A DNA stretch of 64,000 bases from Paraburkholderia phenazinium (GTDB lineage: Bacteria > Pseudomonadota > Gammaproteobacteria > Burkholderiales > Burkholderiaceae): assembly GCF_900100735.1 (NCBI RefSeq), contig NZ_FNCJ01000003.1, positions 62,001 through 126,000 on the forward strand, in the 5' to 3' direction. The stretch's first letter is position 1. Every line of letters starts with the position of its first letter. Of this stretch, positions 41,970-51,102 are shown one piece after another. The translations under genes and the position numbers were made by a program. A model generated the notes under the pieces. That model searched no databases and was not told the DNA's origin. It saw only the letters and a list, made by a program, of their open reading frames with translations.

Positions 41970-42947
41970 GTGAGCCTCGAGGAATACTACAGGCGACTAG
42001 ATCTGCCGGGCACGGCGTCACCGGCAGACGTCAAACGCGCCTATCGACGGCTGAGAGCGAAGTATCACCCGGACCGCAATAAGGGGCGCGAATCAAACGT
42101 CGAACCGGCGTTCAAGCGTATTCAGGAGGCGTTCGAGATCCTGACAGGCAAGCGTAAGCCGCCAGTGTTCAGCCCGGCGCCGGAGGCTGCCGAGGACCGC
42201 GACAAGGAGGCCCCGTCGCGCGAGCGCCGCGGCGGACCGCCGATGCGCGGCGCGAACTGTCTGGTCGAACTTTTCGTGCCGCTCGAATCCGCAATCTATG
42301 GCGGCGAGGTCGAAGCGTGCTATGCGGTGAGCGGGCCGTGTCGCCAATGTCAGGACAGAGGCTCGGAGTGCGCGCGCTGCTACGGCAGCGGTCAGTCGGT
42401 CTCCGGCACGCGCTGCAGCGCTTGTGCGGGAACCGGTCGTCCGCTGGCCGGGGACCGCTGTCCAACGTGTCTCGGTGCCGGTATCGCGACCTACCGGAAG
42501 TCAGAGAGCGTCAAGGTCCCCGCAGGGGCGTGGGACGGCCAGCGCCTGGTCGTCGAAAGCGGGGGGCATCCCGGGCCGAATGGTGGGCCGCCGGGGGATG
42601 CGATCTTCTCGGTCGTGATCGTGTGCGATTCGGCCTTTCGTCGCAACGGGTTGAATCTCGCTTGCGAAATTCAGGTGGATTTCGTCACGGCCACGCTCGG
42701 CGGCATCTTTGAAGCGCAGATACTGGGGCGCACGCTGCCAATCACGATTGCGCCGAACGCGCACGCGGGCAGCACGATCCGTCTTCCCCGGCATGGGCTG
42801 ACGGATCGCAACGGCTTGCGCGGCGAGCTCTCGCTGCAACTGGTGCTGGCGATGCCTGCTGCGGCTTCACATCTGACCGGCGACGAGCGAGAGCGGCTGC
42901 GCGAGATGTTTGCGGATGCGGAGCGGCGAGCAAGGCGGGTTTTGTAG
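41970..42947 (+). CDS. DnaJ-like co-chaperone with zinc-finger domain
   Basis: About 325 residues. The J-domain (YYRRLDLPGTASPADVKRAY, then YHPDRNKGRE with the HPD motif) is followed by a short linker and a cysteine-rich domain of four repeats: CRQCQDRG, CARCYGSG, CSACAGTG and CPTCLGAG. The first repeat is degenerate. A DnaJ C-terminal substrate-binding domain ends the protein. It should stimulate an Hsp70 ATPase. It lacks the Gly/Phe-rich linker of DnaJ and is shorter, so it is a specialised relative, not the housekeeping protein. It starts with GTG after a GGGGAAA-type site. Confidence 0.85.
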   Translation: MSLEEYYRRLDLPGTASPADVKRAYRRLRAKYHPDRNKGRESNVEPAFKRIQEAFEILTGKRKPPVFSPAPEAAEDRDKEAPSRERRGGPPMRGANCLVELFVPLESAIYGGEVEACYAVSGPCRQCQDRGSECARCYGSGQSVSGTRCSACAGTGRPLAGDRCPTCLGAGIATYRKSESVKVPAGAWDGQRLVVESGGHPGPNGGPPGDAIFSVVIVCDSAFRRNGLNLACEIQVDFVTATLGGIFEAQILGRTLPITIAPNAHAGSTIRLPRHGLTDRNGLRGELSLQLVLAMPAAASHLTGDERERLREMFADAERRARRVL

Positions 42948-42955
42948 AGAGAGGT

Positions 42956-43170
42956 GCGTTTATTGCGCTGCTCATTACGCGCAGCGAACTCAGCGTGCCT
43001 GCAATGATAGGACTGGTCATGTTGATGGGCATTGTGACCAAGAACTCGATCCTGCTGGTTGAATACACCATGGTCGGTGTTCGTGATCGGTCTCCGGCGG
43101 CCTGGCTGCAGCCTTGCGCGAGCCATGTGCGGCTCGCGCAAGCGCAGTCAGATGCGTTCAGGCGCATTTA
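42956..43170 (+). pseudogene. RND efflux pump fragment
   Basis: A short frame reads GAFIALLITRSELSVPAMIG, then LVMLMGIVTKNSILLVEYTM. This is unmistakably the conserved helix pair of AcrB-type resistance-nodulation-division transporters (S-x-x-A-M-I-G-x-x-M-L-M-G-I-V-x-K-N-x-I-L-L-V-E/D). Those proteins are ~1040 residues; only ~50 residues remain and the frame runs into unrelated sequence with a stop at 43170. It lies just behind the DnaJ-like gene and is clearly a relic of a deleted pump gene. Confidence 0.8.
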
Positions 43171-43192
43171 GGGGTGAGGAGCGCGCCACCGT

Positions 43193-44329
43193 TCAGAAGC
43201 TGTGCCGGATGCCCGCCATGACGCCGAGCTGGCCCATGCCCAGCCCAGGTGTGGTGCCACCACCGCCCTGGCTCACCGTATATGCAGCCTTCGCGCTATT
43301 CCACAGATACGCGCCTTGCAGATAGACCGCCGATTGCTTCGACAACTGGTAGGTCGTGCGTAGCGCGGCGATCGTGCCTCGCGTATCGTCCTGGGCGTTG
43401 ACGATGTGATACACGCCGCCATCCACGGTGAACGCCGGTGTGACCGGATATGAGCTTGTGAGATAGAACTGGTCCGAGTGCACGTTGGGGGTGGTGGGCG
43501 AGACCGTGTCCACCCGGCGGCCAAGCCAGCCGCCGCCAATGCGCAGATCGCCGATGTGGGCATAGCCGTTCAGTTGCATGCGCACGTCGGTGTCGCCGGA
43601 ATTCGTCAGAGCGAAGGTCGGCGTGCCGTCATAGAGGTTGGCCGCCGCGCCCGCACCGCCATTCTGCTGATCGTAAGCCGCGGCTACACCATAGCCGTTG
43701 CGGTCGTAGCGCAGCATCGCCGACCATTCGCGGCAGGTCTGCGCGCTGCCCGGCACCGGTCCCGCGCACGTGCCTTGGCCCGGCGAGTTGCCGGTGCCGG
43801 TGGAATCGCGCCCGAACGACCACGTCGCGCCGAGCGTGAAGCCCGCATAGCTGCCCTTGTAGACGACCGTGTTGTCGCTGCGCGCGCTCGGCAGATACTG
43901 GTCGAACGAAGCGGTGCCACCGTAGATGTCGGGACCCAGCAGATCTGCGTCGGCGATGGCCCAGTACGTCATGGTGTATTGGCGGCCGAAGGTGAGGTTG
44001 CCGTATGGGCTGCTGAGGCCCACCCATGCCTGACGCCCGAACAGGCGGCCGCCCTGGTTCAATGTGCCACTGCGCATATTGAAGCCGCTTTCGAGCGCGA
44101 AGATCGCCGCGACGCCGCCACCCAGGTCCTCGTTGCCACGCACGCCCCAGCGTGAAGGCATTTCGCCGGTGATGCCGGGCATGCGCACCACGCTGTCGCC
44201 GGCCGCGTCCACGTGCGAGACGTATTCGATGCCGGTATCGACGATGCCATACAGTGTGACGCTGCTCTGCGCCCATGTCGTGGCGCTCATGCCCGCGAGC
44301 GCGAGTCCTGCTGCGATTCGAAGTTTCAT
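43193..44329 (-). CDS. Gram-negative porin (Burkholderia trimeric type)
   Basis: A 378-residue outer-membrane beta-barrel. Signal peptide MKLRIAAGLALAGMSATTWA, then QSSVTLYGIVDTGIEYVSHV, the standard opening of this porin family. The first-strand RWGVRGNEDLGGGVAAIFAL and GRQAWVGLSSPYGNLTFGRQ segments and C-terminal ...GIRHSF with terminal Phe (the barrel-assembly signal) are all present. It allows diffusion of small anionic or aromatic solutes. It lies downstream of the aromatic-acid MFS gene on the same strand, with a 230-bp gap, so it may supply the outer-membrane step of the benzoylformate module from its own promoter. Confidence 0.92.
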   Translation of the reverse strand: MKLRIAAGLALAGMSATTWAQSSVTLYGIVDTGIEYVSHVDAAGDSVVRMPGITGEMPSRWGVRGNEDLGGGVAAIFALESGFNMRSGTLNQGGRLFGRQAWVGLSSPYGNLTFGRQYTMTYWAIADADLLGPDIYGGTASFDQYLPSARSDNTVVYKGSYAGFTLGATWSFGRDSTGTGNSPGQGTCAGPVPGSAQTCREWSAMLRYDRNGYGVAAAYDQQNGGAGAAANLYDGTPTFALTNSGDTDVRMQLNGYAHIGDLRIGGGWLGRRVDTVSPTTPNVHSDQFYLTSSYPVTPAFTVDGGVYHIVNAQDDTRGTIAALRTTYQLSKQSAVYLQGAYLWNSAKAAYTVSQGGGGTTPGLGMGQLGVMAGIRHSF

Positions 44330-44559
44330 GCTTTCCGTGATCTCCTGTGGCGCCGGTTTCGATGCGATGACATCGTCCGGTCGTGTTATCGATCCGTTTG
44401 AGGACGGACCGGTGAATTTACAATTGAGTAGTAATACTAAGCGTGTGATAAAGCTTGCCGGACATACGAGAAGCCCGCGAAGTCAGAGATGCATCGGGTC
44501 CGCGACGGTAGCTTCCCAGGTGAAGGCGCTGGCGTCTTCACCTGGGGCCATCTTGGTCG

Positions 44560-45972
44560 TTAGCGGCGCGACGCTTTTGTTCTCCCGGGAATGTGCCGGC
44601 GCACCACAGCGAGCGCGAGCAGCACTAGCGCCATCGCGGCGCCGAGCATCAGCAGATAGCCCGACGCGCCGGCCGCCGTGATCACGAGCGCGCCGGCGAA
44701 CGCGCTGAGGATCGCGCCGATGCGGCCGAATGCGAGTGCCGAGGCGGTGCCGGTCGCCCGCACGCCGGTCGGATAGACAAAGGCGCACAGCGCGTACATG
44801 GTCGACTGGACCGCGTTGACGAACAGGCCGTGCAGCCCGAGGCCAACGATCAGCAACGCGGTGTGCTGGGTCGCGCCAACGCCGAGCATGATCCACGCGC
44901 TCACCGCACCGCCCGCGCAGCACAGCAGCAGCGGCCAGCGCGAACCATAGCGCGAGATGGCCAGCGCGCAGACGAGTGCGCCGATCACGCCGCCGAGGTT
45001 GTAGGCGGAGAGACCGTATCCCGCGAGCGACACGGACAGCCCCTCGTTCGTCAGCATGGTCGGCAGCCAGCTGAATGCGCTGTACACGGCGAGCAGGCAC
45101 ATGAAGAACGCCGCCCAGATCGCGGCCGTGTCGCGTGCGCGGCCGTCGCGAAACAGTGCGGTGAAGCCGATGTGCTGTTCGGCGCGTTGCTCGCGCACGT
45201 CGGTGAAGGCCGCATCGGGCGGAACCGCGCGTCCCATGCGCGCCAGCAGCCGGACGAGTTCGGGCCAACGCTGCGGGCGACGCGCGAGAAAGCGCGGCGA
45301 TTCGGGCAGGGTAGCGAGCAGTACGACGGCGAGCAGAAGGGGTAGCACGCCGCCCGCGAAGAACAGTCCGCGCCAGCCGTACGCAGGTAGCACCTGACCC
45401 GCGAATAGTCCAGCCACCATGCCCCCGAGCGGCACGCACACGATCGTCGCCGTGACGGCGAAGGTGCGATGACGCGCGGGCGTGAACTCGGCAGTGATCG
45501 TCGTGGAAGTGGGCAGCGCTCCGCCGATGCCGAGGCCCGCGACGAAGCGCAGCGCCGCGATGGTGGCGACGTTCGGGGCGAGACCGATCGCGCAGGTGGC
45601 TGCGCCGAACACGAGCACGCTGCCGATTACGGCCCAGCGTCGGCCGAAGCGGTCGGCGAAGAGACCCGCGAACGCGCTGCCGATCCCCATGCCGATGAGC
45701 CCTGCCGCGACCACGGGTGCGAACGCGTTGCGCGTGATGCCCCACTCCTTGATCAGCACGGGAATAGCGAAGCCGATCAACTGGCTGTCGAAGCCGTCGA
45801 CGACGATCGAGAGCGCCGCGAGTACTGCCGCGATCCGCTGTAGCAGCGCATAGGGACCGTCATCGAGCGCGTGGCCGATATCGACGGCCGTGCCGCTGTA
45901 CGTGAGCGCGGCGCTGCCGGCGCCATCGAGCGGCGCGGCGCCCGCAACTGGGGCAGGGGGGAAGTGACTCAT
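44560..45972 (-). CDS. MFS aromatic acid:H+ symporter (AAHS family)
   Basis: 470 residues, twelve hydrophobic helices. AAHS marks are VVDGFDSQLIGFAIPVLIKE in helix 1, GIGSAFAGLFADRFGRRWAV in the helix 2-3 loop and LRFVAGLGIGGALPTSTTIT in helix 4. They match PcaK/BenK/MhbT-type importers of benzoate, hydroxybenzoates or mandelate. The ATG at 45972 has an AAGGAG site; the frame is open far upstream, but this overlaps the dehydrogenase gene. With benzoylformate decarboxylase and aldehyde dehydrogenase on the same strand, it likely imports benzoylformate, mandelate or benzoate. Confidence 0.87.
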   Translation of the reverse strand: MSHFPPAPVAGAAPLDGAGSAALTYSGTAVDIGHALDDGPYALLQRIAAVLAALSIVVDGFDSQLIGFAIPVLIKEWGITRNAFAPVVAAGLIGMGIGSAFAGLFADRFGRRWAVIGSVLVFGAATCAIGLAPNVATIAALRFVAGLGIGGALPTSTTITAEFTPARHRTFAVTATIVCVPLGGMVAGLFAGQVLPAYGWRGLFFAGGVLPLLLAVVLLATLPESPRFLARRPQRWPELVRLLARMGRAVPPDAAFTDVREQRAEQHIGFTALFRDGRARDTAAIWAAFFMCLLAVYSAFSWLPTMLTNEGLSVSLAGYGLSAYNLGGVIGALVCALAISRYGSRWPLLLCCAGGAVSAWIMLGVGATQHTALLIVGLGLHGLFVNAVQSTMYALCAFVYPTGVRATGTASALAFGRIGAILSAFAGALVITAAGASGYLLMLGAAMALVLLALAVVRRHIPGRTKASRR

Positions 45973-46124
45973 CGGTTGTCTCCTTGCTGCGCGTCGAGCG
46001 CGCATGCTTTTGTCGTCGTCGTGCAAGTATGGGCGGCGGTGCGCACGAACTGTATTTCCGATTCGCGCAAAAGCCATGTCGTTTGGGCATGGCCTGCGTG
46101 CGCGGTCAATGCGTGCGTGCCCGG

Positions 46125-47576
46125 TCAGAACGGATAGTGGCGTGGCGTCGTTTGCAGCGTGATCCAGCGCAACTCGGTGAACTCGGCAATGCCCGCCTTG
46201 CCGCCGAAGTGCCCGAAGCCGCTGTCCTTGACGCCGCCAAACGGCATCTGCGCTTCGTCGTGCACGGTGGGGCCGTTGATGTGGCAGATGCCGGATTCGA
46301 TGCGCCGCGCCACGTTTAGCGCCCGCGCCGTGTCGCGGCTGAACACGGCCGACGAGAGCCCATACGGATTGTCGTTCGCACAGGCGATCGCGGCCTCTTC
46401 GCCGCGCACGCGCACGATGGCCTTGACGGGGCCGAACGACTCGTCGTGGTAGATGCGCATCTCGGGCGTCACGTGATCGAGCAGCGTCGCGGGCATCAGC
46501 GTGCTGTCGGCCTTGCCGCCGCATACGAGCGTGGCGCCCTTCGCGAGCGCATCGTCGATCAGCGCGTTGCAGCGCTCGACGGTGCTCATGTCGACCACGG
46601 AGCCGAGCACGACCGGCCCCTTGCGCGGATCGCCGAGCGGTAAGGCGCGAGCGCGTGCGCCGAGGCGTTCGACAAACGCACTGGCGATATGCTCGTCGAC
46701 GATAATCCGCTCGGTCGACATGCAGATCTGCCCGGAGTTCGCGAACGCGCCGAACACCGCTGCGTTGACGGCGGCGTCGAGGTCGGCGTCGTCGAGCACG
46801 ACGAACGGCGCCTTGCCGCCAAGTTCCAGTACCGCGGGCTTGAGATGACGCGCACATTGCTCCGCAATCAGACGGCCCACCCGTGTCGAGCCGGTGAAGT
46901 TCACGCGGCGCACCTTCGGATGCGCGATCATCGTTTCCACGATCGTCGCTGCGTCCGCAGGTGCATTCGTCACGAAGTTCACGGCGCCGCGCGGCAGGCC
47001 GGCCTCCTGAATCGCTTCGACGATGAGGCCGTGCGTCGCCGGACAGATCTCGGAGCCCTTCAGCACGACGGTGTTGCCGCAGGCGAGCGGCAGCGCGATC
47101 GCGCGCACCGCGAGGATCACCGGCGCATTCCATGGCGCAATGCCGAGCACGACGCCTGCCGGCTGGCGCACGCCCATTGCCAGATTGCCGGGGACTTCGG
47201 AAGGAATCAACTCGCCGCCGATCTGTGTGGTCATCGCGGCTGCTTCGAGCAAGCCTTGCGCCGCGAGATGCACGTTGAAGCCCGCCCATAGACCCGAGGC
47301 CCCGGTCTCTGCCGCCATCGCAACAGTAAACGCCTCAGCCTTCGCTTCGAGCGCATGCGCGGCCTTCGTCAGCAAGACACGGCGTTCGCCCGGCCCGAGT
47401 GCCGACCATACAGGGAACGCACGCGCGGCGGCATCTACTGCCGCCCGGGCGTCTTCGATAGAGGCGGCAGGCGCGCGCGAAGCGACGCTTCCATCGAGCG
47501 GGTTGCGGCGCTCGAACGTTGCGCCGTTGCGCGCCGCTACCTGTTCGCCGTCGATCAACATTGACACGGTCTTCAT
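46125..47576 (-). CDS. NAD(P)-dependent aromatic aldehyde dehydrogenase (benzaldehyde/salicylaldehyde type)
   Basis: 483 residues, standard aldehyde dehydrogenase length. It has the nicotinamide loop FTGSTRVG, the catalytic Glu in VLELGGKAPF and the nucleophile Cys in FANSGQICMSTERIIV. The opening MLIDGEQVAARNGATFERRN and GLWAGFNVHLAAQGLLEAAA segments are typical of vanillin, salicylaldehyde and benzaldehyde dehydrogenases. It should oxidise the benzaldehyde released by the decarboxylase gene 23 bp upstream to benzoate. The two genes and the MFS form one leftward operon. Confidence 0.87.
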   Translation of the reverse strand: MKTVSMLIDGEQVAARNGATFERRNPLDGSVASRAPAASIEDARAAVDAAARAFPVWSALGPGERRVLLTKAAHALEAKAEAFTVAMAAETGASGLWAGFNVHLAAQGLLEAAAMTTQIGGELIPSEVPGNLAMGVRQPAGVVLGIAPWNAPVILAVRAIALPLACGNTVVLKGSEICPATHGLIVEAIQEAGLPRGAVNFVTNAPADAATIVETMIAHPKVRRVNFTGSTRVGRLIAEQCARHLKPAVLELGGKAPFVVLDDADLDAAVNAAVFGAFANSGQICMSTERIIVDEHIASAFVERLGARARALPLGDPRKGPVVLGSVVDMSTVERCNALIDDALAKGATLVCGGKADSTLMPATLLDHVTPEMRIYHDESFGPVKAIVRVRGEEAAIACANDNPYGLSSAVFSRDTARALNVARRIESGICHINGPTVHDEAQMPFGGVKDSGFGHFGGKAGIAEFTELRWITLQTTPRHYPF

Positions 47577-47599
47577 CGTTTGTCTCTCAAGGGGATGCG

Positions 47600-49237
47600 T
47601 TATGCGACGAGCACTTCGACGAGCGCAGGACCAACGCTGGCAAGCGCGCTGCGCAACGCGTCGCGCAACTGCGCAGCCTCGCCGACGCGCACGCCGGGGC
47701 AGCCCATACCGGCGGCGATCGTCACGAAGTCGAGACCCGGCAGGTCGGTTCCCTGAACCGGATCCTCGGGGCCGAAGCCGAATTCCGGGGCGAAATCCTG
47801 CAAGGCCGCGTAGCGCGTATTGTTAAGGATGACGAATGTAATGGGCAGATGGTGCTGCACTGCGCTCCAGAGCGCCTGGATCGAATACATGCTGGAGCCG
47901 TCGCCGATCAGCGCGATCACGCGTTCGCCGCGGCGCGCGAGCGCAACACCGACCGCCGCCGGCATGCCAAAGCCGAGGCCGCCGCTGTCCATCGTGAGAA
48001 AGCCGCCCGCGCGCTCGATCGGCAGGTAGGTCTGCATCACCGGTCGCGCGCTCGGCGCTTCCTCGACGACGATGTCTTCAACGCGGCGAGCTTCGGCAAG
48101 CGTCTGCAGCGCAAATGCAACAGACATGCGCTCGCCCGGCGCGGTCGACGGCAGCGCGCGCGGCGGCGCCGGCCGCGGGGCGGGCAGCGCGCGTTCGTGC
48201 GGCGCAGGCCGATCGAGCAGATCGCGTACGCCGAGCCGCACATTGCCGACCACGGCCACACCTTGCGGCGTCCATGCGGCCGTGCCCGGATCGTCTATCA
48301 ACTGGCACAGTTGCGCGCCGGGTGGCACGTGCGGGCCGTGTCCCGCGACGTGATAGGTGAAGGCGGGTGCGCCGAGCGCGAATACGACATCGTGGCCGCC
48401 CAGCAGCTCGACGATGCGCTCGCGCATGGCGGGCAGGAAACCGGCAAACAGAGGATGCGTCTCGGGGAAGCTGCAGCGCCCCGTCATCGGCGCGACGAAC
48501 ACGCGTGCACGATGACGCTCGGCCAGACGCACCACGTCCTCGACGGCGCCGGCCCGATCGACAGCTCCACCGACCACAAACGCGGGACGCTCACACGCAT
48601 CGAGCAGCGCGCCGATGCGCGCGAGCATCTCCGGATCGGGCCGCGTGACGTGCGCGACCGCGCGCTCGGGCACCAGCTCGGCGGGCTGGTCCCAGTCGTC
48701 GACGGGAATCGAGACAAACACCGGACCGCGAGGCTCCTGCATGGCGATCGCGTAGGCACGCGCAATCGCGAGCGGCACGTCCTGCGCGCGTGCAGGTTCG
48801 ATGCTCCATTTCACATAGGGCTTCGGCAGCTCGGTCGCCTGCGACGCGGCGAGGAACGGCTCGAACGGCAGGATCGAGCGCGCTTGCTGGCCGGCCGTGA
48901 TGACGAGCGGCGTTCGGTTGCGGAACGCCGTGAAGATATTGCCCATCGCGTTGCCGACGCCGGCCGCCGAGTGCAGGTTCACGAGCGCCGCATTGCCGCT
49001 TGCCTGCGCGTAGCCATCGGCCATGCCGACGACGACGGCCTCCTGCAGGCCGAGCACATAGCGGAAATCGGCCGGGAAATCGCGGAACATCGGCAGTTCG
49101 GTCGAGCCGGGGTTGGCGAAGACCGACGTCATGCCGACGCGGCGGGCGAAGTCGATCACGGCATCGCGCACGGTCGTGCCGTGTGCGATGCCGTTCGGTT
49201 TGTCCTGCCGGGGCGCGCTGCTTGTCGTTGATGTCAT
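47600..49237 (-). CDS. mdlC: Benzoylformate decarboxylase-like ThDP enzyme
   Basis: 545 residues. It has the activating Glu in VLGLQEAVVVG, the MgThDP motif starting GDGSSMYSIQALWSA and ending FVILNN, and the family opening TVRDAVIDFARRVGMTSVFA. It carries the S-T-E-L-P segment (NPGSTELPMF) and the phenyl-pocket serine motif AAGVGNAMGN expected of benzoylformate decarboxylases. It converts benzoylformate (phenylglyoxylate) to benzaldehyde and CO2, the third step of the mandelate pathway. AGGAGG before the ATG is ideal. Mandelate racemase and dehydrogenase genes are not in the window, so benzoylformate or related arylglyoxylates may be the real input. Confidence 0.82.
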   Translation of the reverse strand: MTSTTSSAPRQDKPNGIAHGTTVRDAVIDFARRVGMTSVFANPGSTELPMFRDFPADFRYVLGLQEAVVVGMADGYAQASGNAALVNLHSAAGVGNAMGNIFTAFRNRTPLVITAGQQARSILPFEPFLAASQATELPKPYVKWSIEPARAQDVPLAIARAYAIAMQEPRGPVFVSIPVDDWDQPAELVPERAVAHVTRPDPEMLARIGALLDACERPAFVVGGAVDRAGAVEDVVRLAERHRARVFVAPMTGRCSFPETHPLFAGFLPAMRERIVELLGGHDVVFALGAPAFTYHVAGHGPHVPPGAQLCQLIDDPGTAAWTPQGVAVVGNVRLGVRDLLDRPAPHERALPAPRPAPPRALPSTAPGERMSVAFALQTLAEARRVEDIVVEEAPSARPVMQTYLPIERAGGFLTMDSGGLGFGMPAAVGVALARRGERVIALIGDGSSMYSIQALWSAVQHHLPITFVILNNTRYAALQDFAPEFGFGPEDPVQGTDLPGLDFVTIAAGMGCPGVRVGEAAQLRDALRSALASVGPALVEVLVA

Positions 49238-49307
49238 TGAAAACCTCCTGTTACCTGAGCGCGTTGTGTCGATGGGGCATTATCACGAGGCTCGGGGTAA
49301 TCCGAAA

Positions 49308-49322
49308 TTGCCTATTCGGCAA
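49308..49322. promoter_or_regulatory. LysR-type operator TTGCC-N5-GGCAA
   Basis: A perfect 5-bp inverted repeat with a 5-bp spacer. Within it T-G-C-C...G-G-C-A is a T-N11-A motif with dyad symmetry, the standard LysR recognition form. An overlapping pair, CCGAA (49302-49306) and TTCGG (49315-49319), adds symmetry. It stands between the divergent mdlC-like gene and the LysR gene, 20 bp before the LysR start. Confidence 0.6.
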
Positions 49323-49341
49323 AAAGACATTACCTTTGGGC

Positions 49342-50250
49342 ATGACTTTCAATCTCCAACAACTGCATGCCTTTGCCACCATCGTAGCGGCCGGTAGTCT
49401 CGGTCGCGCGGCCGAGACGCTGCATGTCACGCAGCCCGCACTCAGCCGGGCGATCCGCCGGCTCGAGGATCAGGTCGGCGCGCCGCTATTCGAGCGCCAT
49501 TCGCGCGGTATGCATCTGACCGCCGTCGGCGAGGCGCTGCTGCCCCACGCAATCCTGCTGCAGCGCGAAGCCGAGCAGGCGCGCGAGGAGATCGACGCGA
49601 TGCGCGGGCTCGCACGCGGCACGATCCGCTGCGGCGCGGTCGGCAGCATTGCGAGTCTGGTGTTGCCGCTCGCCGTGAGCGGCGTGCTCCAAAAGTGGCC
49701 TAAATTGCGGGTCGAAATCATCGAAGGCGTCTGGGACCGTCTGGCGGACGCCTTGGTGCGCCGCGAGATCGACCTGGCGCTCAGCATGGCCGTGCCCGAT
49801 ACGGATGAGATCGCCGCGATCGGAGACTGCCGCTGGGAGGATTTCAGCTATGTCGTGGCGGCGCTCGATCATCCGTTGCGCGGCAAGCCGAAGTTGACGC
49901 TCGCCGACACGCTCGACGAGCAATGGGCGATTCCACCGCGAGGTACCGCGCCGTTCGAGCACATGCAGCAGGTGTTCGCCGAGCATGGGCTCGGCTTGCC
50001 GAACGTGGTGGTCGAGACGCGCTCGGTCACGGTGTTGAAGAGTCTGGTTGCGCGCTCGGGCTTCCTGAGCTGGATGGCTTCGACGATGTACGAAACGGAG
50101 AGCAAGGCGGGGGTCTTCGATACGCTCGAATTGCCCGGCGTGGTTGGCAGGCGCACGCTCACGGCATTCCGGCGCCGTGATGGCATTCTGCCGAGCCCCG
50201 CCGTCAAGCTGCTCGAACAATTGCGGCAGTTGACGGCGGTGACGCAGTAG
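49342..50250 (+). CDS. LysR-family regulator of the benzoylformate operon
   Basis: 302 residues: winged helix at 1-60 (LQQLHAFATIVAAGSLGRAA, then QPALSRAIRRLEDQVG), and an effector domain with a typical hinge. The ATG at 49342 immediately follows the operator; longer in-frame starts overlap the decarboxylase gene and are rejected. Divergence from the decarboxylase gene and the dyad between them make it the likely activator of the aromatic module. The inducer is probably benzoylformate or benzaldehyde. Confidence 0.88.
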   Translation: MTFNLQQLHAFATIVAAGSLGRAAETLHVTQPALSRAIRRLEDQVGAPLFERHSRGMHLTAVGEALLPHAILLQREAEQAREEIDAMRGLARGTIRCGAVGSIASLVLPLAVSGVLQKWPKLRVEIIEGVWDRLADALVRREIDLALSMAVPDTDEIAAIGDCRWEDFSYVVAALDHPLRGKPKLTLADTLDEQWAIPPRGTAPFEHMQQVFAEHGLGLPNVVVETRSVTVLKSLVARSGFLSWMASTMYETESKAGVFDTLELPGVVGRRTLTAFRRRDGILPSPAVKLLEQLRQLTAVTQ

Positions 50251-50269
50251 AGAGTGCGGGGAACGGCCC

Positions 50270-51040
50270 TCAGATCGACTTTACTTCACCGCCGTCCATG
50301 CGCAGCGTCGAGCCGGTCATCCAATGCGCGGCGGGCGATACGATGAACGCCATCAGCTCGGCGATCTCCTCTGGCGTGCCGTACCTCGCGATGCCCGCCT
50401 CGAGCGGAAACTTCGCCGTGGCTTCTTCGACAGTCATGTTATGCAGTGGCGCCCAGTGTTCCAGGTAGGACTGCCGCCGACCTGTCATGACCGGGCCGGG
50501 CAGCACACTGTTGACCTGTACACCGTCTGCGATCCCCCGGTCTGAGAAGGCTTTGGCCAGCGCCACGATCGCCGCGTTGATCGTGCCGACCGCTGCGTAC
50601 GGCGCTTTGGGAAACAGCGCCGAATTGCCCGACATCAACACGACAGAACCTGAGGTTTTCTTCAGCGACGGCCACGCGGCCACTGTCAAGCGCCGCGCGC
50701 CGTGCAGCTTCAGCGCGAGGCCGCGTTCCCATTGTTCGTCGGTCATGTCGAACACGTCGATCTGCGGCACGGCGCCCGCGATATTGAGCAACGCGTCGAT
50801 CTGGCCGAAGCTTGCAAGAGTCTGGTCGACAACCTGCTGCGCAGCCTGCGGTTCGGACAGATCGAGGTCGATTGCAAGAGGCTCTGCACCGGCCTTTTTT
50901 ACGTCGGCAGCGGTCTGTTCGAGATTCTCGCGGCTACGCGCAACCAGCACGATCGCGCCGAAATCGCGCGCAAGTCTAATGGCGGTTGAACGGCCGATTC
51001 CCTGGCTTGCACCAGTGACGATAGCGACTTTACTGGACAT
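50270..51040 (-). CDS. SDR-family oxidoreductase with altered YxxxK
   Basis: 256 residues. The Rossmann nucleotide motif VAIVTGASQGIGRSTAI and the NIAGAV structural motif are normal. The catalytic tetrad is not: the Tyr occurs in KAPYAAVGTINAA, so the position four residues after Tyr is Gly, not Lys. A Ser 11 residues before (LMSGNS) is present. Enzymes of this superfamily without the Lys are usually inactive or use another proton relay. It is the last gene of a leftward set with two hydrolases and sits convergent to the LysR gene. AAGGAG precedes the ATG. Confidence 0.85.
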   Translation of the reverse strand: MSSKVAIVTGASQGIGRSTAIRLARDFGAIVLVARSRENLEQTAADVKKAGAEPLAIDLDLSEPQAAQQVVDQTLASFGQIDALLNIAGAVPQIDVFDMTDEQWERGLALKLHGARRLTVAAWPSLKKTSGSVVLMSGNSALFPKAPYAAVGTINAAIVALAKAFSDRGIADGVQVNSVLPGPVMTGRRQSYLEHWAPLHNMTVEEATAKFPLEAGIARYGTPEEIAELMAFIVSPAAHWMTGSTLRMDGGEVKSI

Positions 51041-51102
51041 TTCCTTTCTCCTTGAGGGGCGAATGAGCGATTCCAATGCAGTGTCAGCGAATGGCCGTCT
51101 TG

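Noticed and set aside
44560..47289. A 909-codon extension of the aromatic-acid MFS frame
   Set aside because: The extra part overlaps the aldehyde dehydrogenase in another frame, and an AAGGAG site precedes the ATG at 45972.
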